Below are positions 23,927 to 38,900 of a DNA stretch of 64,000 bases, piece after piece. Position 1 is the first letter of the stretch, and every line of letters starts with the position of its first letter. The stretch spans positions 4,204,243 through 4,268,242 of the forward strand of contig NW_008706746.1 of NCBI RefSeq assembly GCF_000327385.1. Direction: 5' to 3'. Position numbers and translations under genes: made by a program. The notes under the pieces are model-generated. The model did not search any database and was not told the origin of the DNA. It saw only the letters and a list, made by a program, of their open reading frames with translations. The DNA comes from Lottia gigantea. Its lineage: Eukaryota; Mollusca; Gastropoda; Lottiidae.

Positions 23927-26900
23927 GTTTGTAAATGATCTAATTTTCTCTTATGGCTATTTTTCTTTTATTGTTCCTTACAAACAAACTTTTCTATTCT
24001 ATATGTCTCTATTCTATATGTCTCTTTTCTATATGTGTTAAGGAAGTGCTAAACCTGCTTCTACTTTTTATGTATAGTCAGTGTATGAGTCAAAAGTCTA
24101 TCACTTGCTGTACCTGCTACTATGACCAAGGGCAGTTGTTTAATTTGAGAAATCAGTCTACTGCTGTATAGAAATAATATTGAAAAAGTTTTGAAAAACA
24201 AGATTAACGAGCACATAAAATCTTCAATTGGTTCACAAAAAGAATTGTTTTTGGCTTTCAACCTTGACTATTGACCTTTGTAAATAGTTTATAATACAAT
24301 ATGCATATGCATAAGTCAAAAAAAGTGTTTTGGGTTTAGGATTTCCTTTTTTTGATTTTACACTTTTTGTTTAAGTTTTTTTTTTTTACCTGCCCCTTTA
24401 TTTTGTTCTTCTATATTTCTATGGACAAATTTCAGAAAGAGAAATATCACCGCCGGCGCTATCTTTATCAGGCAAGTCTGTATGAGCCCAAAATAACCTC
24501 ATAGTGTATAAAAAACATCAAACATGGCACCCTAGCTTAAGTACTGAAATATTGTTTGGTATGATATGCATTAACCATCAAAGGGAAATGGTCATCTATA
24601 TACTTGTTTTTCATTCTAAAAGAGCTATCTTTTTGCTCTGTGTCATTTTTCAGAATTAGAATCTGAGAACTTGTTTTCTTACAATACAAAAAGTAGTATT
24701 CTTTATTTATAGCTGATATGATATATTTGTATTTGATAAGTGACTTTATGTTTTTGCTGAATTGCAAGAGAGCTAGATGTAAGATTTCAATCTTGAAAAG
24801 TGATATGAGCAGTTAAATTGATCTCTTTAAGCCGATAAAGCAAACAATTAGATGACTCAAACCCTTTAACTGGTCAGATGTCAACAAGAGCAATAGGATA
24901 TCCAACATGCTTGTTGATGTTCCAATAGTACCCTGTGATTTTGACCTGTTGGGTTAATCAAATGTATCAATCCATGTTGTTAGGTCAGAGGTTAGAAATC
25001 AGAGATAAATAGTAACCTTAGTTAATCCTATGGATTAAATCCAGTCCCATCCAGTTTGGTATTACCCCAAACTCTGCTGTCAACCCTTTGAAGAGCTTAG
25101 CTATGACATTTTGCCTATGTAGAAATATATAAATTATATTCTAGGTCTGCAAGAATCTTAGTTTAATGGTTATTGTAGACCACCTTTAGATACCAGTATG
25201 AAATTTGTGATCTCTTTCTGTAATCTATATCCATAACATCTCGAAGGTCAAAGCTATGGCTACTGTTAGTGATGAATATTTGTAATAATTTTGTGATTTG
25301 TGATAGTCTTTAATCTATGATTAATAAAGTGATGAAATCTTTTTTGCTTTCCTGGATGATAGCTCAATTTGTATCCGTTCTCTTTTCAGAATGGGGTCAT
25401 GTCATTTTGCAAAAATTTCATTATAATAAGAGGGTGAATTTTCAATCCACAAGTACTAAGGAGAGCTGAAATTTAGTCATGAGCTGAGAAAGCAAATATT
25501 TAGTTGTCTTTATCCCTCCAATTGATAGCAGTATATTGCTCTCATTTTTTTTAGACATTTGTGTCATGCAATTTGTCTTTAATGTGTTAATTAGTAAAAA
25601 TAATCTATATGAAATAATGCATGTATATCATGTAATTCTATGAGTTTCATAGTGCTGTATTTAAAAGCAGAGCTGTTACCATTCCACATTCATTTTGTTG
25701 TTGTTGGGAATGTGTTAAAATCGTGAAATTGTGGCTTATGAATATGATGTCCTGAGAGACAGGGTTCAGCCCTTGGATAATTTGACATACCCATGCATAT
25801 GCATGCTATTTGAAATACAAAGATTGCTGTGATACTCCATTCTCATCTTTTTCATCCATGAATGTAGTAGAAAGTGCTCAATGTATATTAAAATATATTT
25901 GTGCTGGATTATGTTTTATACTATCACAGTTGTGCATGAAGCATACAAATCTGAGCATATAAATTTTCTTTATTGATGCCATCAATTTGATGTGTCTGCT
26001 GATATTAAGTTGTATTGAGAAATGTCTCCATGAAAACATTGGCCTAGATTATGATATTTTGGTCAAGTTCAATAAACAAGGTCTTAATATGAAGAATGAA
26101 ATATGTACTAGTATCTGTCTATGTCCTGTGTGTGTTCTGTAAAGTTTGTGATATAATATCCCTGCCCCTATAATATTACTCTTTTTCTATTGAAATTAAA
26201 GGAAAATACAATTACCTAAATATTACCTTTAACAGCTGAAAGAACTCAATTTTTGCTCTATTTTCTATTGAAATTAAATGAATACAATTTTCTTTCTTTA
26301 TTAAGTGTAAGATGTCGTCACTAATCGCAAAATTTGATTTATCACATAGGACCCTTCATGATTAGTGATTTCATCAAACACTTAGTTTTAGTGTAATTGC
26401 AGGAATGACAGTCTGATTGAAAATTGGACTAGTGCAAATTACTACTATCAGATTCCAATGACTATACAAATATTGAAAATTGAGAAAAGTTCTTTACAAT
26501 TCCTTTGAAGGGACAGATGCACTATTTTGGGAGGTTGATTTTAAACTTGAATATATGTAAATAGTCTTCAGAAGTACTAGAAATGTACGAAAATCGTATT
26601 ATTCCTTTAAAAATACTTCAAACTAGGAACTTTACTCACTTCTCCTATATGTCCTTTCTATATATCATCATTTTAACATTCAAGTTCTGGACACACATTG
26701 ATTTAAAGGTTCAAATTCGATGGTGATTTTTGAACACTATTACTGACTGGCTTAGCTAAAAAATGTCCCGTTTCTGAGACTAAAGTATGAAAATGGCCTA
26801 CTTGTCCCTTTAAGTCTGAACTATTTGGTCTATTTTGATAGCTGCTAAAATACTTGTAAATAATGGTGAAAGTGACAGAGTGTGATTTTGGTCACTTAAG

Positions 26901-29900
26901 CATTCTGAAATACCAGCTAGACATGGCATATATCTATATCATATATCTGTACATCTGTACTGTAAACAATCTTTATATTTGTTTTTTATTAGGACAGTAA
27001 ATTACGTAGTTTAGCCTATGTTGCAGTAGGTAAAATAGCTAGACGATCTCCAGACAGAGTAGCCAAAGATATGACCTTGATACAACAGTTTTTTCAATCA
27101 GTCTGTGAGGTAAGATTGTTAGTCTTTTTACATTTGTCCTGTAAATTATGTTGACCATTTCTTTTTGATAAAAAATTTGTATCCCCTAGCTGAAAAAAGC
27201 TTTTTATGCAACTATTTCTTACTTTGATCAGAAGACGAACTTCTATTAAAATTAAATCTTTTCTTTTTACTATGATATTGTTTTTACAAAATTTCTAAAA
27301 TTACAAACTGCATGATGTTGCATTCTTTCAGCAGCAAAATTATATTTAGGAAAGTACAAGTAGGCTGTAAAATTGATTGATTTTCATTTTTTGCAGGAAG
27401 ATACCGAAACCAGACTAGCAGTTCAAGAAGCACTATCTTTAATGTCAGAAGCCTTTAAAAAATTAGATGAAACCAACCTTAAACTATTGGAAGCTTTGAT
27501 TATGCAGTATATAGACAAGGTAAAGAATGTGTAAGGTTATATAACTGTACAGGGACATTGTATGACATGTATAACTCTAGTGCTGACAAACCCATTTGCA
27601 GAGTGGCACCAGGATGTGAACTTGAAATATCTTCTAATATCACTTGATGACTGAATGAAATCCAATTGTTTGGCATATAAATATATGAAAACAGATACAT
27701 GTAACATTATTGTGGGACTTTGCTTTCAGCAAAGTCCCAGTTTGTTATCGAAATGTCAATTTTTTTTTTTTTTTCTTTTTTTTTTTCTTTTTCGATTTTT
27801 CCACACCTTCTCAAGCAAAAGCTGCAACAGCTGCATCAATATTATTACATGTGTAGACGTTCTGTAGTATCAACGTCGTAAATGAGTGTATTTTGGAACA
27901 TTTTTGCAAAAACGGAAGTGCCACAGGTCCACATGTGCAAAAAGTCGAAAATCGGCTCTAGAAGGCGCATTTTTGCATCGATTTTCTTCGGATTTTCATT
28001 TTTACAATCTATCTGTTATTTCTGAACTGATAGCACTTGAAAAATTACGAAATTCGAAAATTCGTAGCTCACTTTTTTCGATCAAATTTTTCAATTTTTT
28101 TGCAACTTTTTTGTTTTTGCATCGATTGATCTGAAATTTAATATGCAAAGGGGTATCACTAAAGTAAATAATATGTAGTTGTCAAATATTTAACTTTACT
28201 TCTGGTTTTAGATGGGGAATCAATTGAAAGTACAATCCACTTCCGGTCGAATAACTTCCGGTGTAATTGAAATAGGTCAACGAAATTTATGCTGTTCGTA
28301 AGTAAATGCTATTACAAAAAAACGAAGAAAAAAAAAATCCAGACCGGAAGTGATACTTTGGTCGCCATTTTGAAAAAACACACTTTTGTAATTCGAAAAA
28401 TGGGGCCTCTATGAAGAAATGGGCGTGTTTAATTTTGATGTGTATCTAATCTACAATTGATTGCCAACAAAAACTAGGAAGCCGATTTTTGAATTTCGCT
28501 TTTCATTTTTTGCAACTTCCGGTTGAAGTTTTTGCAAGTTCTATCTCGTGACCTTGACCTTTGATGACCTTGACCTTTATAGGGTTAAAGGTCATTGACC
28601 TTGACTATCAGTTGATACTTTGACATTTGACCTCCGACCTGTACTTCCGATTTTATAGCGTTCCGAAAACAGCCAAATTTGCAACTTTGGACTGCTCTAA
28701 CATATGACCTAAATAACCTAAAGGGTCATTTTTTTCGGATTCTTAATGTGCTTCCCATGCTCTTTCCAGTGATATATAACAATCGTACTTTTAAAGAAAA
28801 ATTGAAATTCTTGATTTTTTCAAATTCGAGTGGTTTTTTACCATATTTATGTCTCTTTGAGCTTAGTGTATGTATATCTTATGATCTACTTGATGTAGAA
28901 CCTTGAAATTTGGAACACAACTAAACATGTTAAATATGGATTCACTTATGACAAAAAAGTTGAGGTGGGCGTGGCACATCCGGGTTGAATTGCTAATTGT
29001 TCACATTTAGAGGAAGGGGCATATCTCGCATAGGATACATTTGTTCAAAAAGGGACTTTGCACACAATTACCTCATCCTTTTGGCTAGTTTGTGTTAACA
29101 ACTCAGTTATTTCAGCTTTATAGTTCCAAAAAAGGAACGGGTTTTAAAATTTCCATATTTTCAATTTTCGATTTTGACCTTTTTTGACTTTTTTTGACTT
29201 TTGTTGACCTATATCTTTTGACCTGCATGATGTAGAAGCTTGACATTTTGAACATAGCATCACAATTTAAATATCAATTAACCTATGCAAAAAAAATTGA
29301 GGTGGGCGTGGCACATCCGGGTTAAATTATTCATTATTGACATTTTTGGCCAAAGGCATAACTCGCAAAGACTACATTTGTTCAAAATGGAACTTTGCTC
29401 ACAATTACGTCATCCTTTGAGCCACTTTGTCTTAGAAGGTTAGTTAGTTCAGCTTCATAATTCAAAAAAAGGAACAGGTTTTGGAAATTGACAATTTTCA
29501 ATTTTTGACTTTGACCTTTGATGACCTTGACCTTTATTGGGTCAAAGGTCATTGACCTTGTCTATTAGTTTATGCTTTCATATTTGACCTCTGACGTCTA
29601 CTTCCGCTTTTATAGCTGTCCAAAAACATCCAAATTCGCAAATTTGGACTGCTCTAGCTCGTGACCTAATTAACTTTAAGGGTAAATTTTTGTGGATTCT
29701 GAATGTGCTCTTCGTGCTCTTTCCAGTGATATATAATGCAAAATTGAAATTTCTGAATTTTTGAAATTTCGGTGTTTTTTTTACAATATGTTAGCTTCAT
29801 TGAGCTAGTTCTATGTATTTCTTATGACCTATTTTCTGTAAAAGCTTGGAATTTGGAACACAATGAGACAAATTAAATATAGATTGACCTATGACAAAAA

Positions 29901-32900
29901 AGTTGAGGTGGGCGTGGCAGATTAGGCTTAAATTACTTATTATTTACATTTTTATCAGGGGTATAACTTGTATAAAATACATTTGTTCAAAACAGGACCT
30001 TGCACACAATTACCTCACCCCTTTGGCCATTTTGTGTGAAAAGGTCAGTTGTTTCCGCTTCGTAGTTAAAAAAAAATAACAGGGTTTAAATTTTGCATAT
30101 TTTCAACTTTTGACCTTTACCATTGATGACCTTGACCTTTGTAGGATCGAAGTTCATTGATTCCTTCATACTTGATGTTCATCGTCAACTTCCGGTTTTT
30201 TAATGTTTGTATTTTCAAAGTTTGATGACTCATATCTAGTGATGTTGACCTTAAATGACCTTCCCCTTAACATGGTCAAAGGTCATTGACCTTGGAAATC
30301 TAATCATACTTTCATATTTTATGTCTGGCTTCAACTTCCGCTTAAACAACCTTCCAAAAAAGCGAAATTTTCAAAATTTATAACTGCTTTAGCATGTGAC
30401 CTAATTGGCTAAGAACGTTGATTTTTTCAGATTCTCTAGCAAATTGGCACAAGAGCAAAGTCCCACTCAGTACCACAAGTGGTTCTAGTGATATTATCCT
30501 ATTGCCAAACCTTGTATAAAATACGTTGAGGAACACAGGATATACTCTGTTAAGATATATTATATTTTAGGTAGAACCACAAGCTAGGTTAGTAGCTGTA
30601 CAATATGCTATAGCTGTATTTCCTTCTAACCATATACCATCAAGATATATTTTACTCTTGGCATCTGGAGATAAGTAAGTTATTGACATTTTATTATTTT
30701 ACTTTGTTTCAAATTACTTAATAATAAAAAGGTTTGGTTTTTTGGGAGTATTGTGCAGATTGTGTAGATCACCTTTTGAATAAGTAATTTGTTTTGCTCA
30801 TATTATTAGAATTTGGCACCTTGTCCAATGAAGTCATATCACTGGAGCTGTAGTTGATTTTTGTTACCTTATTCAATTATACTTTGTATATATGTAAAAT
30901 TACAGTAAAGATGATATAAGAGGTGAATCTATTAAAGAATTGAATAATACAGAAAATAAAGATGGTGTATCACTAGAATTACCACAGTTCATCAATATGA
31001 TACAATATATAAAAGAAAAGGTATGGACTGAACTGATGCATTAAGTTTTATAATCAAGAGCTAGAGGGTAATTTATCTAGAATATTACAGCTGTAATCAC
31101 ATTGATCTACATCACCAACTACAGAATGTATGTCTTTCATTTATTTATGATACATATACAGTTGATATTTCAAATGAATTAATTTTCAGGCACAACAAAG
31201 AAAAGAAAGTAATCAGAAATACGTATCAGGAAATACTGTCTTACCATTCAATCCAACAACTTATACACAGGTTAGTTCTACGAGGCTAGGACTTTGAAAT
31301 ATGACAAAATTTCTTTTTCAAATTGAGTCATTTTGAATGCTATTTTCAGTGGTACATTTGATAAAATCGTCAATGGTTCAGCTGTTAATTCATGATTCCC
31401 CAGTTTTGTGACTTTTTTTATATTTGTTTAATCCTTGATAAGGTTGTGGTGCCTTTTTGAATTTGATGCTTGTTCAGTTAACTGAAGGTGCAAAAAAAAT
31501 TTGAAATTAAAGATGGGTTCCAAATTTAAGAATGACCAGCAAAATTCAAATGAGTGACCAACCAAGGAAGGTCAAAAAGTTTTTTTTTTATTTATCCAGA
31601 CAATACATACATGGACATTTATGAATGGTTAAAACTCTTATTTATATGCAATAAGAACATAATGATATGATTAAGAATGAAAAAAAGAAAAGAAATTCAT
31701 CTTTAAACCTTATTTGATATAATTCTTGCAAAATTGTGTGGAGAGTGAAGACCAAGGATAGAATCATTTGAAGAAAATGTTTCATGTGGTAGTTTTTGTT
31801 CTATGCTTACTCTTTACACCTGATGGTACTTCTCCTTTGAGGAGTCAACTGCTATAAGTTATTGCTTCTGATTTTGTTTTGCTTTGGACGAGATTTTTGA
31901 TACTGGAATTGTTTTGCTTTTACAGATTTTTATTACATGTGATTTTTAAAACAAAGCTACTGTGTGGTCATGTAACTATCTCTAACTATATTATAGATGA
32001 TAATATATTTACGTATGTGTTTGATAAAAAGTGCTGGTGGTAAGAAAGTTGTACAAACTACTGATGAAATATTGAACGAATCTCCACTACTGTCTCACTA
32101 TGTTAACCAGCTTTTGAGTACTTACACCACCAATGATGGTCCCATACAGACCTATATAAATATGATAAAAGATATACTCTCAGTCAATTCTGGTAGGTAT
32201 AGCTTATATCATATCTAACAAACATTTGTGAAGCTTGTCTTTGGCAGTCTATGTGGTGGAAGCACAAGCCCTGTCAGCTTTCACCTAATATCACATGCTG
32301 TGTTAATTCACACATCATTTCTAATTCATTTCTAAACTAGTTCTGTTTATACGTTCCAGATTCCAAGACAATGTTTTGTTTGTTAGAAGTTGTTGCTGTA
32401 GCAGCAGATAAATTATCATGTGACCTGTTGTCCAATGTCGATTGGCTGATGGTAAATACTACCTTATTGAAATTCAGTTTACTTTTGTTTTCTGCAGATT
32501 GTCACGTTGATAAAAGTTATCATTATTCAAAATTCAACATCTCCAAACATTGCGAAAAAGCTTTAGATTGTTTTTTATTATTTATTTTCAGAGCTATGTC
32601 TTTTCCCCTAAGGAAGATTTAAGGTTAAATGCTAGTCAGTTGTATGCAATATTAATCTTTCACAGCAATAATCACAGTCTAATTTCTGATACATTACATG
32701 AACTTTATAATAATATACAGTCTAAATCAGAGGTAAGTAATAAGATCTTTATAATAATATACAGTCTTGATAAGAAGTAAATCAGACATAAATCACAAAA
32801 ATATACCGTCTAAATCAGAGATCTTAATAATAATATACAATCTAAATCACATAAGAATAGATAATTACAATCTGTAATTTATATATTTATAACTATATCT

Positions 32901-35900
32901 GCATATGTGCCTTTTAGATCAAAACACTTTGTTTTGAGTTGGGAAATTGGTTATCAAAAGTATAAAATGGCAAATTCATTAATTTGTTACTTTCAGAAAT
33001 TAGAAATACAGCTGGGTTCAATATTAACATTAGGATATATAATAGGACAGAAATTATATAGTAAATACCAAGATGTTACTATAGAAGATATGGATCATAC
33101 TTCAATACATGGACAAACAGATAATATTAGAGATATTGTTATCAAAATAGGTAAAACTTGAACATTGAATGTCATAGATAGTTCTTTCATTTCTTACATA
33201 AATTTACATGCATGCTGGATCTATCAGCTTAAGGAAAACTGCATGAATGAAATTATCTGGCAAAGAGCTGTGTGTGTGTCAGATTTAAGGCTTATTAATG
33301 TTTTATATTTTTAATTACTTACGTATATGGTAATGTTAAGTTTATATGTGTTTATATTTTTTTAGTATCCATTATGACGAGTGGAAATGCTAACCTATCA
33401 AGTGCTGCTTGTATTGCATTAGGTGAAATTGGCAGAAATGGATCATTACCCCTGCCATCTGGTGGTGATGGTGACAATCAAGGGCAGATTACCATAATGT
33501 CTGTTATCAAACATTTCTTATCTATTCTTCAAAAGAGTGACCATTCAAACAAGGTAATTATTCTAGCAGTAGTATTTTACAAAAAAGCTTACAAAAAATA
33601 TATTTGAATTATATCAAATTTGATGGAAATAAAGGTTTCATCTTTACATTCATTACTGTTTTTTCAGATGAAAGAAAAAGCTGCCATGGCTCTAGGTTAT
33701 ATATGTATTGGTGATGTAGATTTTCCACATAGAAAACATGTCATGTCGGAATTATTCAATGCTGTCACAGTGAGTTATTTATTTTTTATTTTTTTTGCAT
33801 TGCTGATGCAGAGAAATGTTAACCCTGTTCTTGTTAATCCTGGGATTTTTCAACCTGGTATCCCCCTGTCAGTGATGCAGGTAATAAGGGCTGAAATAGA
33901 AAAAGCTTCTAGTCATTCGGATAGGACAAAAAATTGAGGCCCCGTGTGCCACATTCTGTGCACGTAAAAAATCTTTGAACAGTTGGAAATCGAAAACGAG
34001 GAGGCCAATGCCACTATCTTGCAAAAATATCTCTCATTGTACCCTGCATGGCTTTGCCCGCCCACATGGTGCAGAAAATTAGCACGTAAAACTCCATTCA
34101 TTTCATTTCATTTCCTATATAAATTAATTCCTGCTATTCAGCCAAAATTGTCCAAAACAGTATAAGGTATATTACTTAATCATGCATTGTTTATGATAAC
34201 AGATCATTGTATATTTTGATGCACTCTCAACAGGGTAAACAAGTTGATCTTCATTTTACCATTGGGGAAGCTTTAGTTTGCGTGGCTGAAGGAAAGAAGT
34301 CTGTTTTAGCTCGTGATTTATGGAGAGAAGAACCTGAAGAATATACAGTAAGTTGCAATTGATTCAGCTCATTTGTTGTCTTTAATGAGAAATACTCTTC
34401 AGACTAGAACTGAACCAGCAACATGACTGATGTCATTGGCTATACTAGTGATCATTATTCTAATTTTTAAACATGTATTTCCAAGAAATGGTATGTAATT
34501 ACAAAAATGAACTTAGTAACACAAATACATTTTGATTATTTTAGAAAAAACATGCTGAAATTAAAGATGAGATGAAGTATTATTTAGATCAGATATTAAC
34601 TGTTTATATACCACATTCTAATCAACATTTACGTCAGGTTTGTTTATTTCATATTATTTATTTATTGTTAATTGAAATGATTGCTTATCAAGGATTAAAT
34701 TTGAAGAATAAACTAATTGAATCTTTTTTAATTTAATTTGATACTGATTTGTAGGCTGCTTGTATATGGTTACTGATATTATTAAGAAAATCTGGTCATC
34801 ATCCTGTTATACAGAAAAAAATTATTGATATACAGAAAGCTTTTATGAGATTGTTATCTGAAAATGATGGTAAGATTTAATCTTAGTAGGCCTAGTGCCC
34901 AGCAAATCAATTACTGAAATAATATTGATACTGCATACTTGAATTCCTGATTCCTGAAACTGAAAGTAGAACCGAGATAAATATTGCTATTCTTTACTAT
35001 TCTTTCTTTTTGATAAACAGCAAAATTTATTCGATTTCTTTAATCTTTAATATTTTAAGTACACAGACTTATTTGGTTAGGTTATATATTTTGTAGATAT
35101 AACACAAGATATAGCATCTAAAGGATTGGGCTTGGTGTTTGATATTTGTACACAAGAACAGAAAGATTTACTAGTTTCTACATTAGTTGATACTTTAACT
35201 ACTGGTAAAAGGTGAGACTTTAAAAGTATTTATGATATTATCAGATTTCTGTCATTTGTTTCTGTTAAAACATCTGCTTCTGTTATAACATCTGTTCAAA
35301 CATAAAACAAACAAGAATCAATACTTTGACTCAGGGGAGCAATTGATAGACCATGCTGAGGAATTATTGCCAAGGGGAGTAATGGGGGGGCAAGGTTATC
35401 TACTATTGAAATTGACATTATTCACCATGGACATACAGAAATCGTGAACAAATAATCAGCTCAAGGGTCACATGGAACTATCTCGATATGTGGACTATGA
35501 TTTATATCATTGTAATTCATTGTATGCATTTTTTGAAATATGTTTTTAAAATGATTTATTTTGGGATGGAGTAGATTTAAAAAAACTCTTTCGGGAGGAA
35601 TGATCTCACTGAGGTTGAGAAGCACTGCTTTAACTTATATATCAAGTACACATTATGCGTTATGAATGAGTTAAGAAATTGCATGTAATAATCAACAATT
35701 TTTTATGCAAAAACGGGCTAAATTCATCTAAAAAGCATCCATGTACCAAGATGAAAGATTATAAAGTTACTAGTTAAAAAGGTGAATATCAGAGTGATTC
35801 TATAGTCTAAACATATTGCTATATTTTAGTACTAAACATGAAGTAACCAGTGATACTACAGTATTTGCTGAAGGTTCTATTGGCAAAGCACCAGATGGGT

Positions 35901-38900
35901 AAGTATAGTGTTATAGTGAACTAGAGCCAAGCTTACATTGAAATCTGTTTATTATTCAGCTGAAGCATGGGTTGTACTTAATTTTTTTTTTCTTGTTTTC
36001 AGCTGGCATTAATGCAGATTGGAGGACTGGCATTGACTAATAAAGTAGACTATTAGACAAGGCTACATGAGCTACAGGCTGTGTTCACCTTAAACAATCT
36101 TAAACTATTGCTTAGAATTCAAAATTAATAGGTTAATGTTGCTATCCAATCAGCAACAATAGAGAACAGTAAACAATATACTTTCTTGATGTCAGTGTTT
36201 GTAGATGCATGACTTTATCTTGTAGCAGTGTTAATCAAAGCTACTAAAAATGCTGCCAGTGAAATGAATGTGATTCTTTATCTTTTAGTGGTGGTCTATC
36301 AACTTATAAAGAATTATGTTCAATAGCTAATGATTTAAACCAACCTGACTTAGTTTATAAATTTATGCATTTAGCACATCATAATGCTGTTTGGAATTCA
36401 AGAAAGGTACTTATTATAAATATATTTAGTATTGTGTAATGATGTAACTGATTTGAGATGATCGGTTAACCGTCAATTTTATTAGAAGTTGTCACTTTAT
36501 TAATCTTTAAACTCTTCTTTTCTCTACTAAATAAATGTCTAAACTTGTGTTGTTTTTCTAAATTGAATAATTGAGAGGGTTATCTTGATTGGGTTACAAT
36601 TAGGCTATAATAACATGTATTGCAGAATTATGTTGATTTTTGTGGTCAAGATTATCAAGACCATTCGCAAGATACTAGTCCCACTGGGAACTCAAAGTTC
36701 AAGATTTTTTAACAGGTGTTACTATATATAGCTCAGTGATCCAGATAAGATTCTTCCTTATTACACAGAATGTTGGAATACTCAAATGTCAGATATCACA
36801 TAGTACACTGTACTGCAGTTTACAGTTTTTGACCTTGTTGTTTATCTTGACTAATTAACCGTGATAAACTCGGTAAAAAATGTTATTGTGGAAAATTACC
36901 CAGTTCGTCAAAATCACTAACTGTTTCAACACTTAAAATAATGATGCATTTGGTAAAGAAAAATAAGGTTTACTTATAAAAAAAATGAGAATTTTCACAA
37001 TCAAAGGGGATTCTTGTATTTGTTTATATTTTGAATATTTCTCTACTGTACATGATGAAATATACAGTGGTGTAACCTATTTTCGTGGATATAAGGATTC
37101 AACACCAAATTTCGTCAAGGTTAAAAAAACGAAAATTTTTTTTATGTCTTAGATGTTTCCTCAGATATTCTACAAAATAATTAAAATTGGTTTATTTCGA
37201 TTTTCTTTATGAATCCTTCACTTTGACCCATATTTCATGAGCAACCAACTCGGCAATGGCGGCAGAATGTGTCACTCATTTTCGTGTACAATGTTTGATC
37301 TATAAATAAGACTAGATAAACACGTTGTATGGATACCGGATGGTAAAATTAACTTCTCTTAGTATTTATCTTTAATATCAATTAATTATAACTAGTGACA
37401 ATTCCTTCAAAGAACCACGATTTAAAAAAAAAATAGTGACTGACAAAATAAGATACGTAGCGTGATTTATTGCTAAAAGTCACTGAGACAACATAAGAAT
37501 ATGGTCCATTTTGTGTTCCATAGAAATTTTCTGCTGACACGGAATCTGCTAGTTGATCACGTGACTTCATTTGTTGAAATATATTCTAGCAGACAACACT
37601 TGGAATTCCGATTACCGCTTGGGATTATAAGGAAATTCGTCCGATAAAAATTGGTGACGTTTGGTAATAACTGAAATCCGCCATTTTGTATTTGTCAAAG
37701 TATACATTAATACATTTGACCTTGCTTGAAACTACTGGATTCATTCTACTAGCTGACATTGTAGAGAAAACCCATGTTTATCAAAACAAGCTAATGCGGA
37801 GGTCGCGCAAGGTCACTCATGTAAATTATTAATCCTTACCGGAAATCCACGAATAAAAGGTTTCCACGAAATTAGGTTACTCGACTATATATTAAATATT
37901 TAATTGGTATTGTATTCTAGTGATCTGACCCTGAATAGTGAATATTGTAATGTGAATTCACTCAATTATCCAAATTTTTAATTTATAGGGGGCAGCATTT
38001 GGATTTAGTACTATAGCAGCTCAGGCTGGTGAACAGTTAGCACCCTTTCTACCACAAATGGTACCAAAACTTTATAGATACCAGTTTGATCCCAACCCTA
38101 AAATACAGCAAGCTATGAGTAGTATCTGGAATGCTCTTGTTAAAGATAACAAGAAAACGGTACGTGAACCAATATAATTTTGGTTGAATATTTGAAGTTA
38201 AAAGTTTGGAACAATTCACTTGAATAAACGATAAGCTTTTCAATTTACTTCCCTTTGGTAGGGTCTGACAAGGAAGGAGTATGTAGTTCTCATCGTGTAC
38301 AAACCACACCCCATACTCATACTTTCTCGAGGCCGTGGTAATAGTTAGTACTGTGTATTTTTTCTCTGTGAATTATTAATATAATGTAATTCATCATCTA
38401 CCTTTTGTTGAATTCTGTAAATTTAGTAATTTTATATCCCTTCAAATGTACCACTCGTTGTATGATGTCTTTAATGGGCGTATTTGATACAATAAACTTA
38501 TCTGTCTTATCTTATCTTATCTTATCTTATCTTATCTTATCTTATCTTATCTTATCTTATCTTATCTTATCTTATCTTATCTTATCTTATCTTATCTTAT
38601 CTTATCTTATCTTATCTTATCTTATCTTACAGGTGAGGGAAATCACGTATTCATAGCTGAATATTATCAAAATTGGTCCTGAAATCTTTCTAAGAAATCT
38701 TAAGCAATCAAATCAATTCACTTGTTACAGATGCATTCTACTGATCTGATTGATCAGATTTAGATAGCACAAACCTTCAAAACTAAGTGTAGTGGGTTTA
38801 GTATAAAAAAGACGTATTTGGGATATGATGATGTAGTTCTATGGATGAGACGTATACTTCAGGTTTTACATGTAATAAACCCCCCATCCCCCCCTTCACA

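Noticed and set aside
38405-38656. Open frame of repeated LSYLI
   Set aside because: Product of the CTTAT microsatellite, which is open in several frames.
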